Shown here in pieces: positions 25,596 to 34,700 of a stretch of DNA of 64,000 nucleotides. Made by a program: the position numbers and the translations under genes. Each line of letters opens with the position of its first letter. The stretch's first letter is position 1. Below the pieces are notes generated by a model that was given only the letters and a program-made list of their open reading frames with translations, was not told the DNA's origin and did no database searches. The stretch comes from DASZUK01 sp963745595 (GTDB lineage: Bacteria > Actinomycetota > Acidimicrobiia > Acidimicrobiales > RAAP-2): NCBI GenBank assembly GCA_963745595.1, contig CAVUYB010000005.1, forward strand, positions 62,001 through 126,000, in the 5' to 3' direction.

Positions 25596-27479
25596 ATGAG
25601 CAGTCCCCGTCGGTTCGCCACCATCGCCGCGCTGGCCGCGTCGTTGACCTTGGCGGTCGGCCTGGCCCCGCTGGCCACGGCCGGCGCGGCGTCGGCCGGC
25701 GCAACGACGTCGAGCACGGGACCGCAGCTGCCGCAGCTGCCGGCTGCCCGGTCGGCCGCCGGCTGGTTGGCCGGCCAGTTCAACGCCCAGGGCTTCATCA
25801 CGACGACAACAGCCGGCAAGGCGACGCCGGATCTCTCGTCGACCGCCCAGAGCGTGCTCGCCCTCTCGGCGGCCAATGCCGACCTGCCGGTGGCCCGGCA
25901 GGGCCTGACCTACCTCCAGGCGCATCTCGCCACATACGTGACAGTCGACGGCGCCGCCGGCCCGGGCAAGCTGGCCCTACTCATCCTCGACGCTCAGGCG
26001 TTGGGGGCCAACCCGCGCAGCTTCGGCGGCAGTGACCTGGTGGCCCGGCTGCTCGCCACCCAGCAGTCGAGCGGCCCCGACGCCGGCCTCTTCGGCACCG
26101 AGACACAGCTCGGCACATACCTCGCCGGCACCTACGACCAGGGTCTCGCGCTGGTCGCGCTGGCCGCCGCCGGCGTCCATGGCACAGCCCAGGTCGCGTC
26201 GGCGGTGAGCTGGCTGATGGCCGAGCAGTGCCCCGACGGCGGGTGGACCCTCCCCGACCAGTCGCTGAACACCTGCACCGGAACGCCTGGGACATTCCCG
26301 AACACAGGGCCGGACACCAGCTCGACCGCACTGGCCGTCGACGGCCTCGTCGCCCAGGGCTCGCTGCGCTCGTTCGTGTCGACCGGCGTGCTCGGCTTCT
26401 TCACCGCCGCCCAGGATGCCGACGCCGGGTGGTCGTACTACCCGAACAGTGCCACCACCCCGCAGACGACCCAGCCGACATCGACGGCTCTCGTGATCCA
26501 GGCGCTGCTCGCCCTCGGCCTTTCGCCGACCGCGCCGTCGCTGGCCAAGGGCACGGCGACGCCGGTCTCGACGTTGCTCTCGCTCCAGCTGACGTCGGGC
26601 CCGGCCGCCGGTGCCTTCTTCGAGAAGACAGCGGCGACAACGGGGAGTCTGTTCGGCACCTACGAGGCCATCCCGGCCCTGGCCGGTTTGACCCTGCCGT
26701 TCGGTCCCTCCGGCACCGGCTATTGGGAGGTCGCCTCGGATGGTGGCCTGTTCGCCTTCGGCACGGCCGGCTTCTACGGCTCGATGGGCGGCCAACCGCT
26801 CAACCAGCCGATCGTCGGGCTCACGTCGACGCCGGACGGCAAGGGCTACTGGGAGGTCGCGTCCGACGGCGGACTGTTCGCCTTCGGGGACGCCGCCTTC
26901 TACGGTTCGATGGGCGGAAAGCCGTTGAACAAGCCGGTCGTCGGCATCGCCGCTACCCCGGACGGACAGGGCTACTGGGAGGTCGCGTCCGACGGCGGAC
27001 TGTTCGCCTTCGGGGACGCCGCCTTCTACGGTTCGATGGGCGGCAAGCCGCTCAACCAGCCGATCGTCGGTATCGCGTCGACGCCGGACGGCAAGGGCTA
27101 CTGGGAGGTCGCGTCCGACGGCGGACTGTTCGCCTTCGGGGACGCCGCCTTCTACGGTTCGATGGGCGGCAAGCCGCTCAACCAGCCGATCGTCGGTATC
27201 GCGTCGACGCCGGACGGCAAGGGCTACTGGGAGGTCGCGTCCGACGGCGGACTGTTCGCCTTCGGGGACGCCGCCTTCTACGGTTCGATGGGCGGCAAGC
27301 CGTTGAACAAGCCGATCGTCGGCATTGCCGCCACCCCCGACGGCCAGGGCTACTGGGAGGTGGCCAGTGACGGCGGCCTCTTCGCCTTCGGCGACGCCGT
27401 CTTCTACGGCTCGATGGGCGGCAAGCCGTTGAACAAGCCGGTCGTCGGGATCGGCGCCAACCTGGCCCGGCCGGCCTGA
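25596..27479 (+). CDS. Secreted alpha/alpha-toroid protein with six surface repeats
   Basis: A product of 627 residues. It has a signal peptide (1-33, ending GAASAG). Residues 45-360 form a terpene-cyclase/prenyltransferase-like alpha/alpha toroid with repeated helix pairs and motifs CPDGGWTLP, DTSSTALAVDGL and DADAGWSYYP. Residues 375-625 are six copies of a 42-residue unit GYWEVASDGGLFAFGDA...GSMGGKPLN. The family of intrinsic factor and transcobalamin uses the same toroid to hold cobalamin. With a cobalamin riboswitch in front, a role in corrinoid binding at the cell surface is likely but unproven. ACA is used often for Thr, unlike nearby housekeeping genes. Confidence 0.8.
   Translation: MSSPRRFATIAALAASLTLAVGLAPLATAGAASAGATTSSTGPQLPQLPAARSAAGWLAGQFNAQGFITTTTAGKATPDLSSTAQSVLALSAANADLPVARQGLTYLQAHLATYVTVDGAAGPGKLALLILDAQALGANPRSFGGSDLVARLLATQQSSGPDAGLFGTETQLGTYLAGTYDQGLALVALAAAGVHGTAQVASAVSWLMAEQCPDGGWTLPDQSLNTCTGTPGTFPNTGPDTSSTALAVDGLVAQGSLRSFVSTGVLGFFTAAQDADAGWSYYPNSATTPQTTQPTSTALVIQALLALGLSPTAPSLAKGTATPVSTLLSLQLTSGPAAGAFFEKTAATTGSLFGTYEAIPALAGLTLPFGPSGTGYWEVASDGGLFAFGTAGFYGSMGGQPLNQPIVGLTSTPDGKGYWEVASDGGLFAFGDAAFYGSMGGKPLNKPVVGIAATPDGQGYWEVASDGGLFAFGDAAFYGSMGGKPLNQPIVGIASTPDGKGYWEVASDGGLFAFGDAAFYGSMGGKPLNQPIVGIASTPDGKGYWEVASDGGLFAFGDAAFYGSMGGKPLNKPIVGIAATPDGQGYWEVASDGGLFAFGDAVFYGSMGGKPLNKPVVGIGANLARPA
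26718..27461 (+). repeat. Six 126-nt coding repeats
   Basis: Units start at 26718, 26844, 26970, 27096, 27222 and 27348. The third to fifth are almost identical at DNA level. The same unit recurs six times at 35313-36060. Confidence 0.95.
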
Positions 27480-28186
27480 GCCCCGGCCGGCCCCGCCGGG
27501 CCTGGGTCAGCTGGTCGAGCGGCAAGGACAGCACCCTCGCGCTCCACGACGTCCTGACGTCGGGCGACGTCGAGGTGGTCGGGCTGCTGACGACGGTCAA
27601 CGCGACGTTCGAGCGGGTGGCGATGCACGGTGTGCGCCGCACCCTGCTCGATGCCCAGGCTGACGCACTGGGTCTCCCGGTCGACGTCGTCGAGCTCCCG
27701 TGGCCGTGCCCGAACGAAACGTACGAGACGTTGATGGCCGCGGCCGTCGGCCGGGCCCGGTCGGCGGGTGTCGACGCCGTCGTCTTCGGCGACTTGTTCC
27801 TGGCCGACATCCGTCGTTACCGGGAGCAGATGCTGGCCGGGTCCGGCCTCGTCCCGCTCTTCCCGCTGTGGGGGCAGCCGACCGACGAGCTGGCCGGCCG
27901 GCTCCTCGCCCTCGGTGTTCGCGCCGTGGTCAGCTGTGTCGACCTCGGCCAGCTGCCGGCGGAGCTGGCCGGCCGCTGGTACGACGAGTCGTTCCTGGCC
28001 GACCTGCCGGCCGGGGTCGACCCCTGCGGCGAGAACGGTGAGTTCCACACCGTCGTCGTCGCCAGCCCGGACTTCGCCCGGCCATTGGACGTCACGGTGG
28101 GCGAGATCGTCGAACGGGACGGCTTCGCCTACGCCGACGTGATCTGGAACCCCGGGCGATCGTCCGCCGTCAGGCCGGCACGGTAA
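27476..28186 (+). CDS. PP-loop ATPase, diphthine-ammonia-ligase-like (start uncertain)
   Basis: A product of about 236 residues. The N-terminal PP-loop VSWSSGKDSTLALHDVL is intact, followed by LLTTVNATFERVAMHGVR and VVFGDLFLADIRRYRE and GENGEFHTVV, as in the Dph6/MJ0570-like ATP-pyrophosphatase family. No ATG or GTG precedes the PP-loop in this frame. A CTG at 27476 overlaps the stop of the toroid gene (CTGA) and may be the start, or one base may be missing. It is probably co-transcribed behind riboswitch 1. Bacterial members have no fixed role; ATP-dependent amidation of a substrate is the family chemistry. Confidence 0.72.
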   Translation: MSPGRPRRAWVSWSSGKDSTLALHDVLTSGDVEVVGLLTTVNATFERVAMHGVRRTLLDAQADALGLPVDVVELPWPCPNETYETLMAAAVGRARSAGVDAVVFGDLFLADIRRYREQMLAGSGLVPLFPLWGQPTDELAGRLLALGVRAVVSCVDLGQLPAELAGRWYDESFLADLPAGVDPCGENGEFHTVVVASPDFARPLDVTVGEIVERDGFAYADVIWNPGRSSAVRPAR

Positions 28187-28562
28187 CCGGCACGCCGTTG
28201 AGCCGGGCCGCCTCGGCCAGCCGATCGTCGTACGTCACGAGACCGTCGAGGTCATCACCGAGGTCGAGCGCCGTTGCCAGGTGCAGCGCGTCGAGGCTGC
28301 GGAGCATCGCCGGGTCGAGGCGACCGGCCTGCTCCAAGATCGATGTGGTGATCTGGACCAGCGTGATCGAGTCGAGCACGGCTCTCGCCTGCAGCACCCG
28401 ATCCGCCGCGACCCGGCGTACGGCACGGAGCAGCTCGGTCCGGACCAGGTTCGACGCCACCGGTACGCGATCGTCTTCGTTGAGCCAGCGACGGAAAGCC
28501 GCCGTCTCCGGCTCGGACACCACGAGCTTCGCCAGCGCCGACGTGTCGACGTAGTGGGCCAC
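28170..28562 (-). CDS. PIN-domain toxin, VapC family
   Basis: A product of 130 residues. The acidic PIN-domain residues are present: Asp in MAHYVDTSALAKL, Glu in VRTELLRAV, Asp in LRSLDALHLATAL, and Asp in LVTYDDRLAEAA. It is a probable ribonuclease toxin. The gene follows its antitoxin by 1 nt and converges on the PP-loop gene with a 17-nt overlap. Confidence 0.88.
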   Translation of the reverse strand: MAHYVDTSALAKLVVSEPETAAFRRWLNEDDRVPVASNLVRTELLRAVRRVAADRVLQARAVLDSITLVQITTSILEQAGRLDPAMLRSLDALHLATALDLGDDLDGLVTYDDRLAEAARLNGVPVTVPA

Positions 28563-28563
28563 G

Positions 28564-28836
28564 TCAGTACCGCTCGGCGTTCCTCCGGGCGACCAGTTCC
28601 GCGCTCACGCTCGGACCTGGCTCAGGGATCGGGAGCGCATCGATGGCGCGGCGCGGTCGACGTGCCTTTCCCGACGCGACCAGTTGCTCGATCCTCGAGG
28701 CCGGGATCGCCGTCAACTGGGCTACCGGGCGACCCCGGTCGGTGATCGTGACGGTCTCGCCGGCGGATGCGTCGGCGACGACCGCCGAGGCGTTCTGCTT
28801 CAGGGCGCGGATACCCACCTCCGACATGTTCTTCAT
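28564..28836 (-). CDS. Phd/YefM-type antitoxin
   Basis: A product of 90 residues. The N-terminal VGIRALKQNASAVVADASAGETVTITDRGRPVAQL is the Phd/YefM DNA-binding fold, and the C-terminal part is the charged toxin-binding tail. An in-frame ATG at 28827 is an alternative start. It forms an operon with the PIN toxin. The upstream sequence ATTGTAGCAC is AT-richer and may hold the promoter. Confidence 0.85.
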   Translation of the reverse strand: MKNMSEVGIRALKQNASAVVADASAGETVTITDRGRPVAQLTAIPASRIEQLVASGKARRPRRAIDALPIPEPGPSVSAELVARRNAERY

Positions 28837-28848
28837 TGTAGCACTTCG

Positions 28849-29742
28849 TCAGCGCAGGACGCGGGCGCCCTCGAGCACGACGCCGGGAGCGTCGGGGTGG
28901 AGCAGGTCGGCCAGCAGTTCGACGCCGTCGACCACCCGCGGGCCGGGGCACGAGAAGTGGGCGTTGGCGTCGACCGCCACGACCCGCCCCAATCCTGCCG
29001 CCTCCGGACGGTCGAGGAACGACGCCGCCTGGCCCACCGCGCCGTCGAGGTCGAAGCCACACGGGCTGAAGACGGTGACGTCGATCGCCTGGTCGCCGAT
29101 CTCCTCCCACGACAGCCGGCGTGACCGTTCGCCGCCGACGGCCAGCACCGGCTCGCCGCCGGCGGCCTCCACCATGTCGGGCACCCAGTGGCCGGCGTTG
29201 AACGGCGGGTCCGGCCATTCGAGCACGAACACCCGGGGTCGCGGCCGGCCGGCCACCCGTCGGCGGACGGTGTCGACCCGCGCCCGGAGCGCGGTCATCA
29301 CCGCCTCGGCCGTTGCCTCGGTGCCGGTCGCCCGGCCGACGACGCCGACGCAGTCGATGACCTCGTCGAGCCGTCCGGGGTCGAGGGAGATGACCTCGGC
29401 CCGGCAGCCGATCGTCGCCAGCGCTTGGTCGACCACACCGGACGGCACCGCACAGACCCGGCAGAGGTCCTGGGCCAGGATCACGTCGGGCGCAATGGAC
29501 CGGATCAGCGCGTTGTCGAGGGTGTAGATCGGCTCCCCGGCCGCCACCCGGGTGCTCACCTCGTCGTCGAGCTGGCGGGCGGTGAGCGGTTCCTCCGTCG
29601 GCAGCGCCGTGCCCGAGACGACCGGGATCGCCCGGGCGGCCGGTGGGTGGTCGCATTCGAAACTCCGGCCCGCCAGGTCGTCGCCGAGGCCGAGGGCGAA
29701 CACGATCTCGGTGGCCGACGGCAGCAGCGAGACGATCTTCAC
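28849..29742 (-). CDS. BtuF-like cobalamin-binding protein without signal peptide
   Basis: A product of 297 residues of the periplasmic binding fold III type. It begins KIVSLLPSATEIVFALGLGDDLAG at once, so no signal peptide or lipobox exists. Family stretches are VVSGTALP, DVILAQDLCRVCAVPSG, VFVLEWPDPPFNAGHWVPDMVEAAGG and ISLDP. Such cytosolic cobalamin-binding-protein relatives are common in actinobacteria and may not be transporters. GTG 29742 is chosen because homology starts there; a longer frame upstream is Arg-rich. It is 7 nt downstream of the DUF5522 gene and lies among cobalamin-controlled genes. Confidence 0.78.
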   Translation of the reverse strand: MKIVSLLPSATEIVFALGLGDDLAGRSFECDHPPAARAIPVVSGTALPTEEPLTARQLDDEVSTRVAAGEPIYTLDNALIRSIAPDVILAQDLCRVCAVPSGVVDQALATIGCRAEVISLDPGRLDEVIDCVGVVGRATGTEATAEAVMTALRARVDTVRRRVAGRPRPRVFVLEWPDPPFNAGHWVPDMVEAAGGEPVLAVGGERSRRLSWEEIGDQAIDVTVFSPCGFDLDGAVGQAASFLDRPEAAGLGRVVAVDANAHFSCPGPRVVDGVELLADLLHPDAPGVVLEGARVLR

Positions 29743-29749
29743 CGGCCCA

Positions 29750-29938
29750 TCATCCCGCGCCCGGCCGTCCGGCCCGGCGTTGCTCGTCCGGCGGGTACGG
29801 GCAGTGCCGGCAACCGCTGCCGCAGCAGTAGCCGCGGGCCGCCAGCGCCGGCGCGGTGAAGACGAAGTACCCGGTTGCCGGATCGGCGTAGAACACACGA
29901 CCGGCGGCCACCGCGTCGTCGTGCGCGGCTCGGATCAC
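29750..29938 (-). CDS. Small Cys-rich DUF5522-type protein
   Basis: A product of 62 residues. YFVFTAPALAARGYCCGSGCRHCPYP is the core of the DUF5522 family, with CC-x-x-x-C-x-x-C as a likely metal site. The GTG at 29938 is the only start in frame near the domain. Upstream the frame continues through a 12-nt repeat encoding IDPA (29969-30000), so the N-terminus is uncertain. It is probably co-transcribed with the BtuF-like gene. Function unknown. Confidence 0.7.
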   Translation of the reverse strand: MIRAAHDDAVAAGRVFYADPATGYFVFTAPALAARGYCCGSGCRHCPYPPDEQRRAGRPGAG

Positions 29939-30131
29939 CGCCTCGGCGGTTGTCGCCGTCGCCGGATCGATCGCCGGATCGATCGCCGGATCGACCGTCC
30001 GGTGGGTCCGTGGGTCGTGAGGTGACGCGGGTTCGGGGGTGATCGTCCGACGCTATCGAGACCGCGGACGACCACGACCACGCGACACCATGAACGACCG
30101 CCGAGGCCGACGGCGCCGCTCTCCGGAACGG

Positions 30132-30160
30132 TTGACAACCCGCCGCGCCCGGCGTACGGT
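30132..30160 (+). promoter_or_regulatory. Promoter for riboswitch 2 transcript
   Basis: TTGACA (30132-30137), 17-nt spacer, TACGGT (30155-30160). The aptamer begins about 35 nt downstream. The preceding 29939-30131 holds repeats but no gene. Confidence 0.65.
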
Positions 30161-30195
30161 GCCGTCGGCCCGACGGGTAATTGTCGGGTCGAACA

Positions 30196-30316
30196 ACTGA
30201 ATACGACAAACGTCGTGGTGCAGGGGAAGCCCGGTGAGAAACCGGCACTGACCCGCAGCCGTGAGCCGGAACCGCAAGATTTCGGCGAGTCGGAATGCCT
30301 GCCCGCGTCACATGTG
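30196..30316 (+). ncRNA. Cobalamin riboswitch 2
   Basis: A near-consensus aptamer: CAGGGGAAGCCCGGTGAGAAACCGGCACTG, then ACCCGCAGCCGTGAGCCGGAA and the B12 box GAGTCGGAATGCCTGCC (30287-30303). It is closer to the textbook class than riboswitches 1 and 3. A rho-independent terminator follows at 30377-30420, so ligand binding probably stops transcription of the secreted proteins. Confidence 0.93.
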
Positions 30317-30376
30317 GTGTTCGTCTCGTCGTGGTTCGCGGGACGGAGCCGAGGTCGCCTGGGCGACCCGATTCCG

Positions 30377-30420
30377 CCCCGTGCTCTCTACGCGTCGCGT
30401 AGGCAGCACGGGGTTTCGTG
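30377..30420 (+). terminator. Riboswitch 2 terminator hairpin
   Basis: CCCCGTGCT (30377-30385) pairs with AGCACGGGG (30405-30413), with further pairing of CTACGC and GCGTAG inside. TTTCGTGTCT follows. It stands between the aptamer and the coding region, as an attenuator should. Confidence 0.72.
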
Positions 30421-30498
30421 TCTCGGGCCCCAAAGGCTGCTTCCTGCTCCGCATCGGGTGCTCCGTCGTAGAGGACACCCCGACGAGAGGAGCGCAAC

Positions 30499-31614
30499 AT
30501 GTTCAACGCCCGGGTCTGGCGAGGACTATGGAGGACGGCGGCCACCATCGGCATCGCCGGAGCGGCCATAGGCACTAGCGCAACGTTGGCCGGTGCCACA
30601 CCGACCCCAACCGTGAAGGCGGCTACGTGGCTGAAGGGCCAACTGGTCGGTGGCACCCACTACAACACAACATTCACAACGAGCACTCCGTCTCCCGGCC
30701 TGACGGCCGACGGCCTATTCGCGTTCGCCGCCGCCTCGGGATTTTCGGGCAGCGTGACAACCGTCGCCACGTGGTTGAACAGCGCGACACATATCGGTGG
30801 TTACGTCGGGTCGTCGCACAACTACCCGGGCGGCCTGGCCAAGGTGGCGTTGGCCGCGGCGGTCGCCAAAGCGGCCGGGTTGTCCTACACACCGACCAGC
30901 TTCGCCGGCACCAACCTGATCACCGACCTCGAAGGCACCCAGATCACGAGCGGGGCCAAGAAGGGCGACTTCGCCGATCCACGCGACACACCGACCTACT
31001 TCGGCTACGCCAACCCGACCAGCCAGGCACTGGCCGTCATCGTGCTCGAGAAGGCCGCCCCCGGCTTCTCGGGGCTCGGGACAGCGGTGACCTACCTGGA
31101 GGGCCAGGTCTGCACGACAGCCAACGGTGGCGGCTTCCATGGCTACCCGTCCACCTACGGCGGCTGCGCCACAAACTCGATCGGCGGTGACGTGGACACG
31201 ACCGGAGCGGTTTCCCAGGCCCTCGCCTACTACGCGGCGGCGACCGGCAATGCCACCGCCAAGACGGCAGCGGAGAACGCCAACGGCTGGCTCGACCACG
31301 AGAAGGCCGCCGCCGGATCGACAAAGGTCACCTGGAAGAACTTCTGTCAGACACCGTTCACGTCGCTCACACCGAGCGTGAACAGCACGGGGCTGGCGAT
31401 CGAAGGGTTGGTCGACGACCCCCGCGGTCCGAGCCACTTCGCCACTGACGTCACGAAGGGCACGAGCTGGCTGGTCTCGGCCCAGAACGCCACAGTCAGC
31501 TCGCCGACAGACGGCAGCCTGCCGGCGTGCACGGCGAGCGGTCCGGGCAGCGTGCGGGCCACCACCCAGGGCACCCAGGGGTTGGCCGGGAAGTCCTGGG
31601 TGGACCTCCTGTAG
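30499..31614 (+). CDS. Secreted alpha/alpha-toroid protein
   Basis: A product of 371 residues. It has a signal peptide (about 1-33, basic start and AGAAIGTSATLAGA) and a single toroid domain without surface repeats. Helix-pair repeats are seen in TVKAATWLKGQL, SPGLTADGLFAFAAA, GGLAKVALAAAVAKAAG, NPTSQALAVIVLEKA, DTTGAVSQALAYYAAA and NSTGLAIEGLVDD. The toroid fold fits a cobalamin carrier and the gene sits directly behind riboswitch 2. GAGAGGAG precedes the ATG. Many Thr codons are ACA. It could alternatively process a terpenoid, but there are no active-site DXDD or QW clusters. Confidence 0.78.
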   Translation: MFNARVWRGLWRTAATIGIAGAAIGTSATLAGATPTPTVKAATWLKGQLVGGTHYNTTFTTSTPSPGLTADGLFAFAAASGFSGSVTTVATWLNSATHIGGYVGSSHNYPGGLAKVALAAAVAKAAGLSYTPTSFAGTNLITDLEGTQITSGAKKGDFADPRDTPTYFGYANPTSQALAVIVLEKAAPGFSGLGTAVTYLEGQVCTTANGGGFHGYPSTYGGCATNSIGGDVDTTGAVSQALAYYAAATGNATAKTAAENANGWLDHEKAAAGSTKVTWKNFCQTPFTSLTPSVNSTGLAIEGLVDDPRGPSHFATDVTKGTSWLVSAQNATVSSPTDGSLPACTASGPGSVRATTQGTQGLAGKSWVDLL

Positions 31615-31629
31615 CCGTCCATCGGTTTC

Positions 31630-31675
31630 GGTCGGCGGTCCGGTGACGCCCAGGCGTCCGGACCGCCGATCGACC
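31630..31675 (+). other. Strong hairpin between two toroid genes
   Basis: CGGTCGGCGGTCCGG pairs with CCGGACCGCCGA-TCGACCG around a 14-nt loop. There is no T-run. It may lower read-through into the large downstream gene or protect the upstream mRNA. Confidence 0.5.
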
Positions 31676-31748
31676 GGGAACCACGCAATGACGACGACCG
31701 GGCCGCGGCCCGGAACAACCGAAGTGACGACCGAGAAGGCGGGATGCA

Positions 31749-34700
31749 GTGCGCAGAGTGGCGGTAACGAAGATGGCAATAGGGGAACGGCGGCGAGGCG
31801 TTCGGAGCCTCGGGACGGTCGGGCTGGCAACGACGATGTTGGTGGCGGTCCTGGCCGGCACCCTGGGGGCACTCAGCGTTGGGCCGGCCTCGGTGGCGGG
31901 CGCCACGACAACTACCGTGCCCAACCCCGACCCGGCGCTCATCACACAGTGGCACCCGTGCCAGCCCGGCGCCGGGGTGACCGAGTTCGTCGACTTCGGC
32001 CCACTCGACAGCGGCAAGGTGGACGTGGGTTGCGCTTCCACAGCCGCCGCCCAGACCAACGGCTTCAAGGCCCTGACCGACGCCGGGTTCGTGCACGCCA
32101 CACGGCCGTCCACACCGGGGTTCCTCACAACCATCACCGGCTGCCCGGGATCGACCTGCCCGGTGGTGGGCACCATCCCCTCCGGCGCCTATTGGTCCTA
32201 CTGGTTGGCCAAAGCCCCCGGTGACGCCTGGGGGTACAGCGGCTACGGGGGGGCCGCGCCGCAGACCAACGGCACCGCCTACCCGTTCCAGGCCTGGGCC
32301 TTCGGTTCCAGCACACTGCCCAGGGTCCCGGTCATGGACAGCGCCGGGCCGGTGGCTGCCACCCCCTCACCCGAGCCGACCTCCGACGGCGCCCTGGCGC
32401 TGGCCGAGAGCTGGGTGGCCACGGTCTTCTCGCACCTCGCCGCCCAGTGCATTACCCATCAGTCGACATGCAGTTCGGAGCAGTACGCCAACCTGGACGA
32501 CTACGTCGAGGCCCTGACCGCCGCCGGCGTCCCGACCGATCAGATCGATCCCACTGTCCTCACCCTGCTTCGCTCGAGCCAGGTGGAGAATGCCATGGCC
32601 ACACAAGCGCCGACATTCATCTCGCTCGGCGGGTTGACGACAGAGAACGGCGCCGCCCCTTTGCTCTCCGCCCTGACGTCGCTGCACACATCGAGCGACA
32701 CGACCGAGATCGACACACTGGCCGCTCGTATCCAGGAGACGCTTCAGCCGACAGGGCGCTACCCGGGGAGCGTCCGCCTGACACCGACAACCAACGAGCC
32801 GACAACCAACTACCCGACACCGACAACACCGACAACACCGACAAAGCCGGTCGTGGCGACAGCCGTCCAGGCGCCGGTCGTGAACGCCCTCCTGGCCGCC
32901 GGGGTCGCCGTCCCGGTGACCGCGGTGGACGCGGTGATCAGCTACATCGTCGGGCCGCTCGCCACAACGGCGACAAAGGGCACAACGTCCGGCGTGAAGC
33001 GTCTCTCCCAGCAGCTCGTCGCCCTGGTGGCGATCCTGGATGCCACACCGGCCAAGATCACGGGTGGAGCGGTGACACCGGGCGAGGTCCGGTCGAAGAT
33101 CGCGGCCGATGCCTCAGCCCTCGCCACGGCGCAGAAGGCCGACGGCGGGTTCGACGGTGGCTACGCCGGCGGCGGTGTCTCCGAGAAGGTCGAGACCGCG
33201 TACGTCACCGGCTTCGCGGCCCAGGGGCTGGCGGCGGCCGCTCAGGCGACCGGCACAGCGACCGCTTCGGCGGCCGCCCGGGCCGCCGCCCGCTGGCTGG
33301 CCTCGATGCAGCTGACGGCAGACGCCGTGGGCATCGGCGACGGATCGACCAACCTGGGTTTCGTCGCCACGGACCCGGACTTCTTCACGGCCGACGCGGC
33401 CAACGGGCTCGGCTATGACCCGGCGACACTCGACTACTTCGAGTCGTCCACACATTCGGCCAGCGGCCTGTTGTCCAACACACTGTGGGACATCGACCAC
33501 GCCATGCTCGACTGGTCACTCGCCCCCTATGCCGATGCCACCATCGCTGCCCCGTCGGCCACGGCGACCACCGCCACCGCCACGGTCAGTGCCTCGGTCA
33601 CCGCGGGCACCGATCCCCAGACGGTGGCCGTCACCTACGGCACGACACCGACACTGGCCGGATCGACGTCAACGGTCGGCTCGGTAGCCGTGCCGGCCAC
33701 AACCACCAAGGCGACGACGGTCACGCTGACCGGGCTGTCGGCCGCCAAGACCTACTACTACCGGGTGGTGAGCACCTCGCCGTTCAAGCCCGGCTCCGTC
33801 GACACCGTGACGGTGACGAGCACAATCGAGTCGTTCACCACCCCCTTCGACGTCGCCTCGGGAGCAACGGCCGACCTCACCACCGCGGTCGGCTACCTGA
33901 CCAACCCGGCCAACCTGGTGAACAGCACCCACTACGACCCGTTCGGGCCGACATTCCCGACAGTGGGCCTGACCATCGACGGCGCCTTGGGGTTGGCCGC
34001 GGCCAAGACGGCCGACCCCACCCTGGCCATGATCACCACATGGGTGGCCCACAACGCCGACTCGTGGACCGGGATCGAGACATCCACGTTCCCGCCGTCG
34101 GGCGGGGCTCTCGGCAAAGAGGCCCTCTTGGCCGAGGTGGTCGGCCAGGACCCCCACAACTTCGGCGGCCACGACCTGATCGCCGCCATCGACCAGGCCG
34201 TCTGCACCGGGGTGAGCGCCACATGCGTGGCGGCGGGGAACTACACCGATTCCTCTTCGGTTTTCGATCAGACCCTGGGCGTCTTGGCCCAGCTACGAGC
34301 CGGGGACACGACGAACGCGGCCAGCCCCGTCGCCTACCTCGAGTCCCTGCAAAAGGGCAATGGCGCCTGGCCGGGCGCCATCCCCGCCTCGACGACAACA
34401 ACAGTCGACTCGACGGCCATGGCCGTCATGGCTCTCGACCTCACATCGTCGACCACCGCCCAGCTCGCCGTTCAGAGCGGCCTCGACTGGATCGTCACCC
34501 AGCAGCAGGGCGACGGCGGGTTCACCGGCGCTTCGGGGATCAGCACCAACTCGACGGCGCTGGCCGTCATGGCCCTGGGGACGTCGACCTTCTACGCCAC
34601 CCAGATCGCCGCGGCCCAGACGTTCTTGGCGGCCGAGCAGAACCCCGACGGCGGGTTCACCACCGCGGTCGGCACAGCCACAGGCTCGAACCTGCGAGGC

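Noticed and set aside
26718..27461. Regular repeats that look like a CRISPR array
   Set aside because: Units of 126 nt translate in one frame as a surface repeat; there are no short repeats with unique spacers and no cas genes.
29939..30131. Possible small gene upstream of riboswitch 2
   Set aside because: Frames here are short, Arg-rich and lack ribosome sites; the region holds 12-nt repeats and a promoter.
30499..31614. Toroid proteins as terpene cyclases or prenyltransferases
   Set aside because: Signal peptides, no DXDD or similar acidic active site, and cobalamin control argue against an isoprenoid enzyme.
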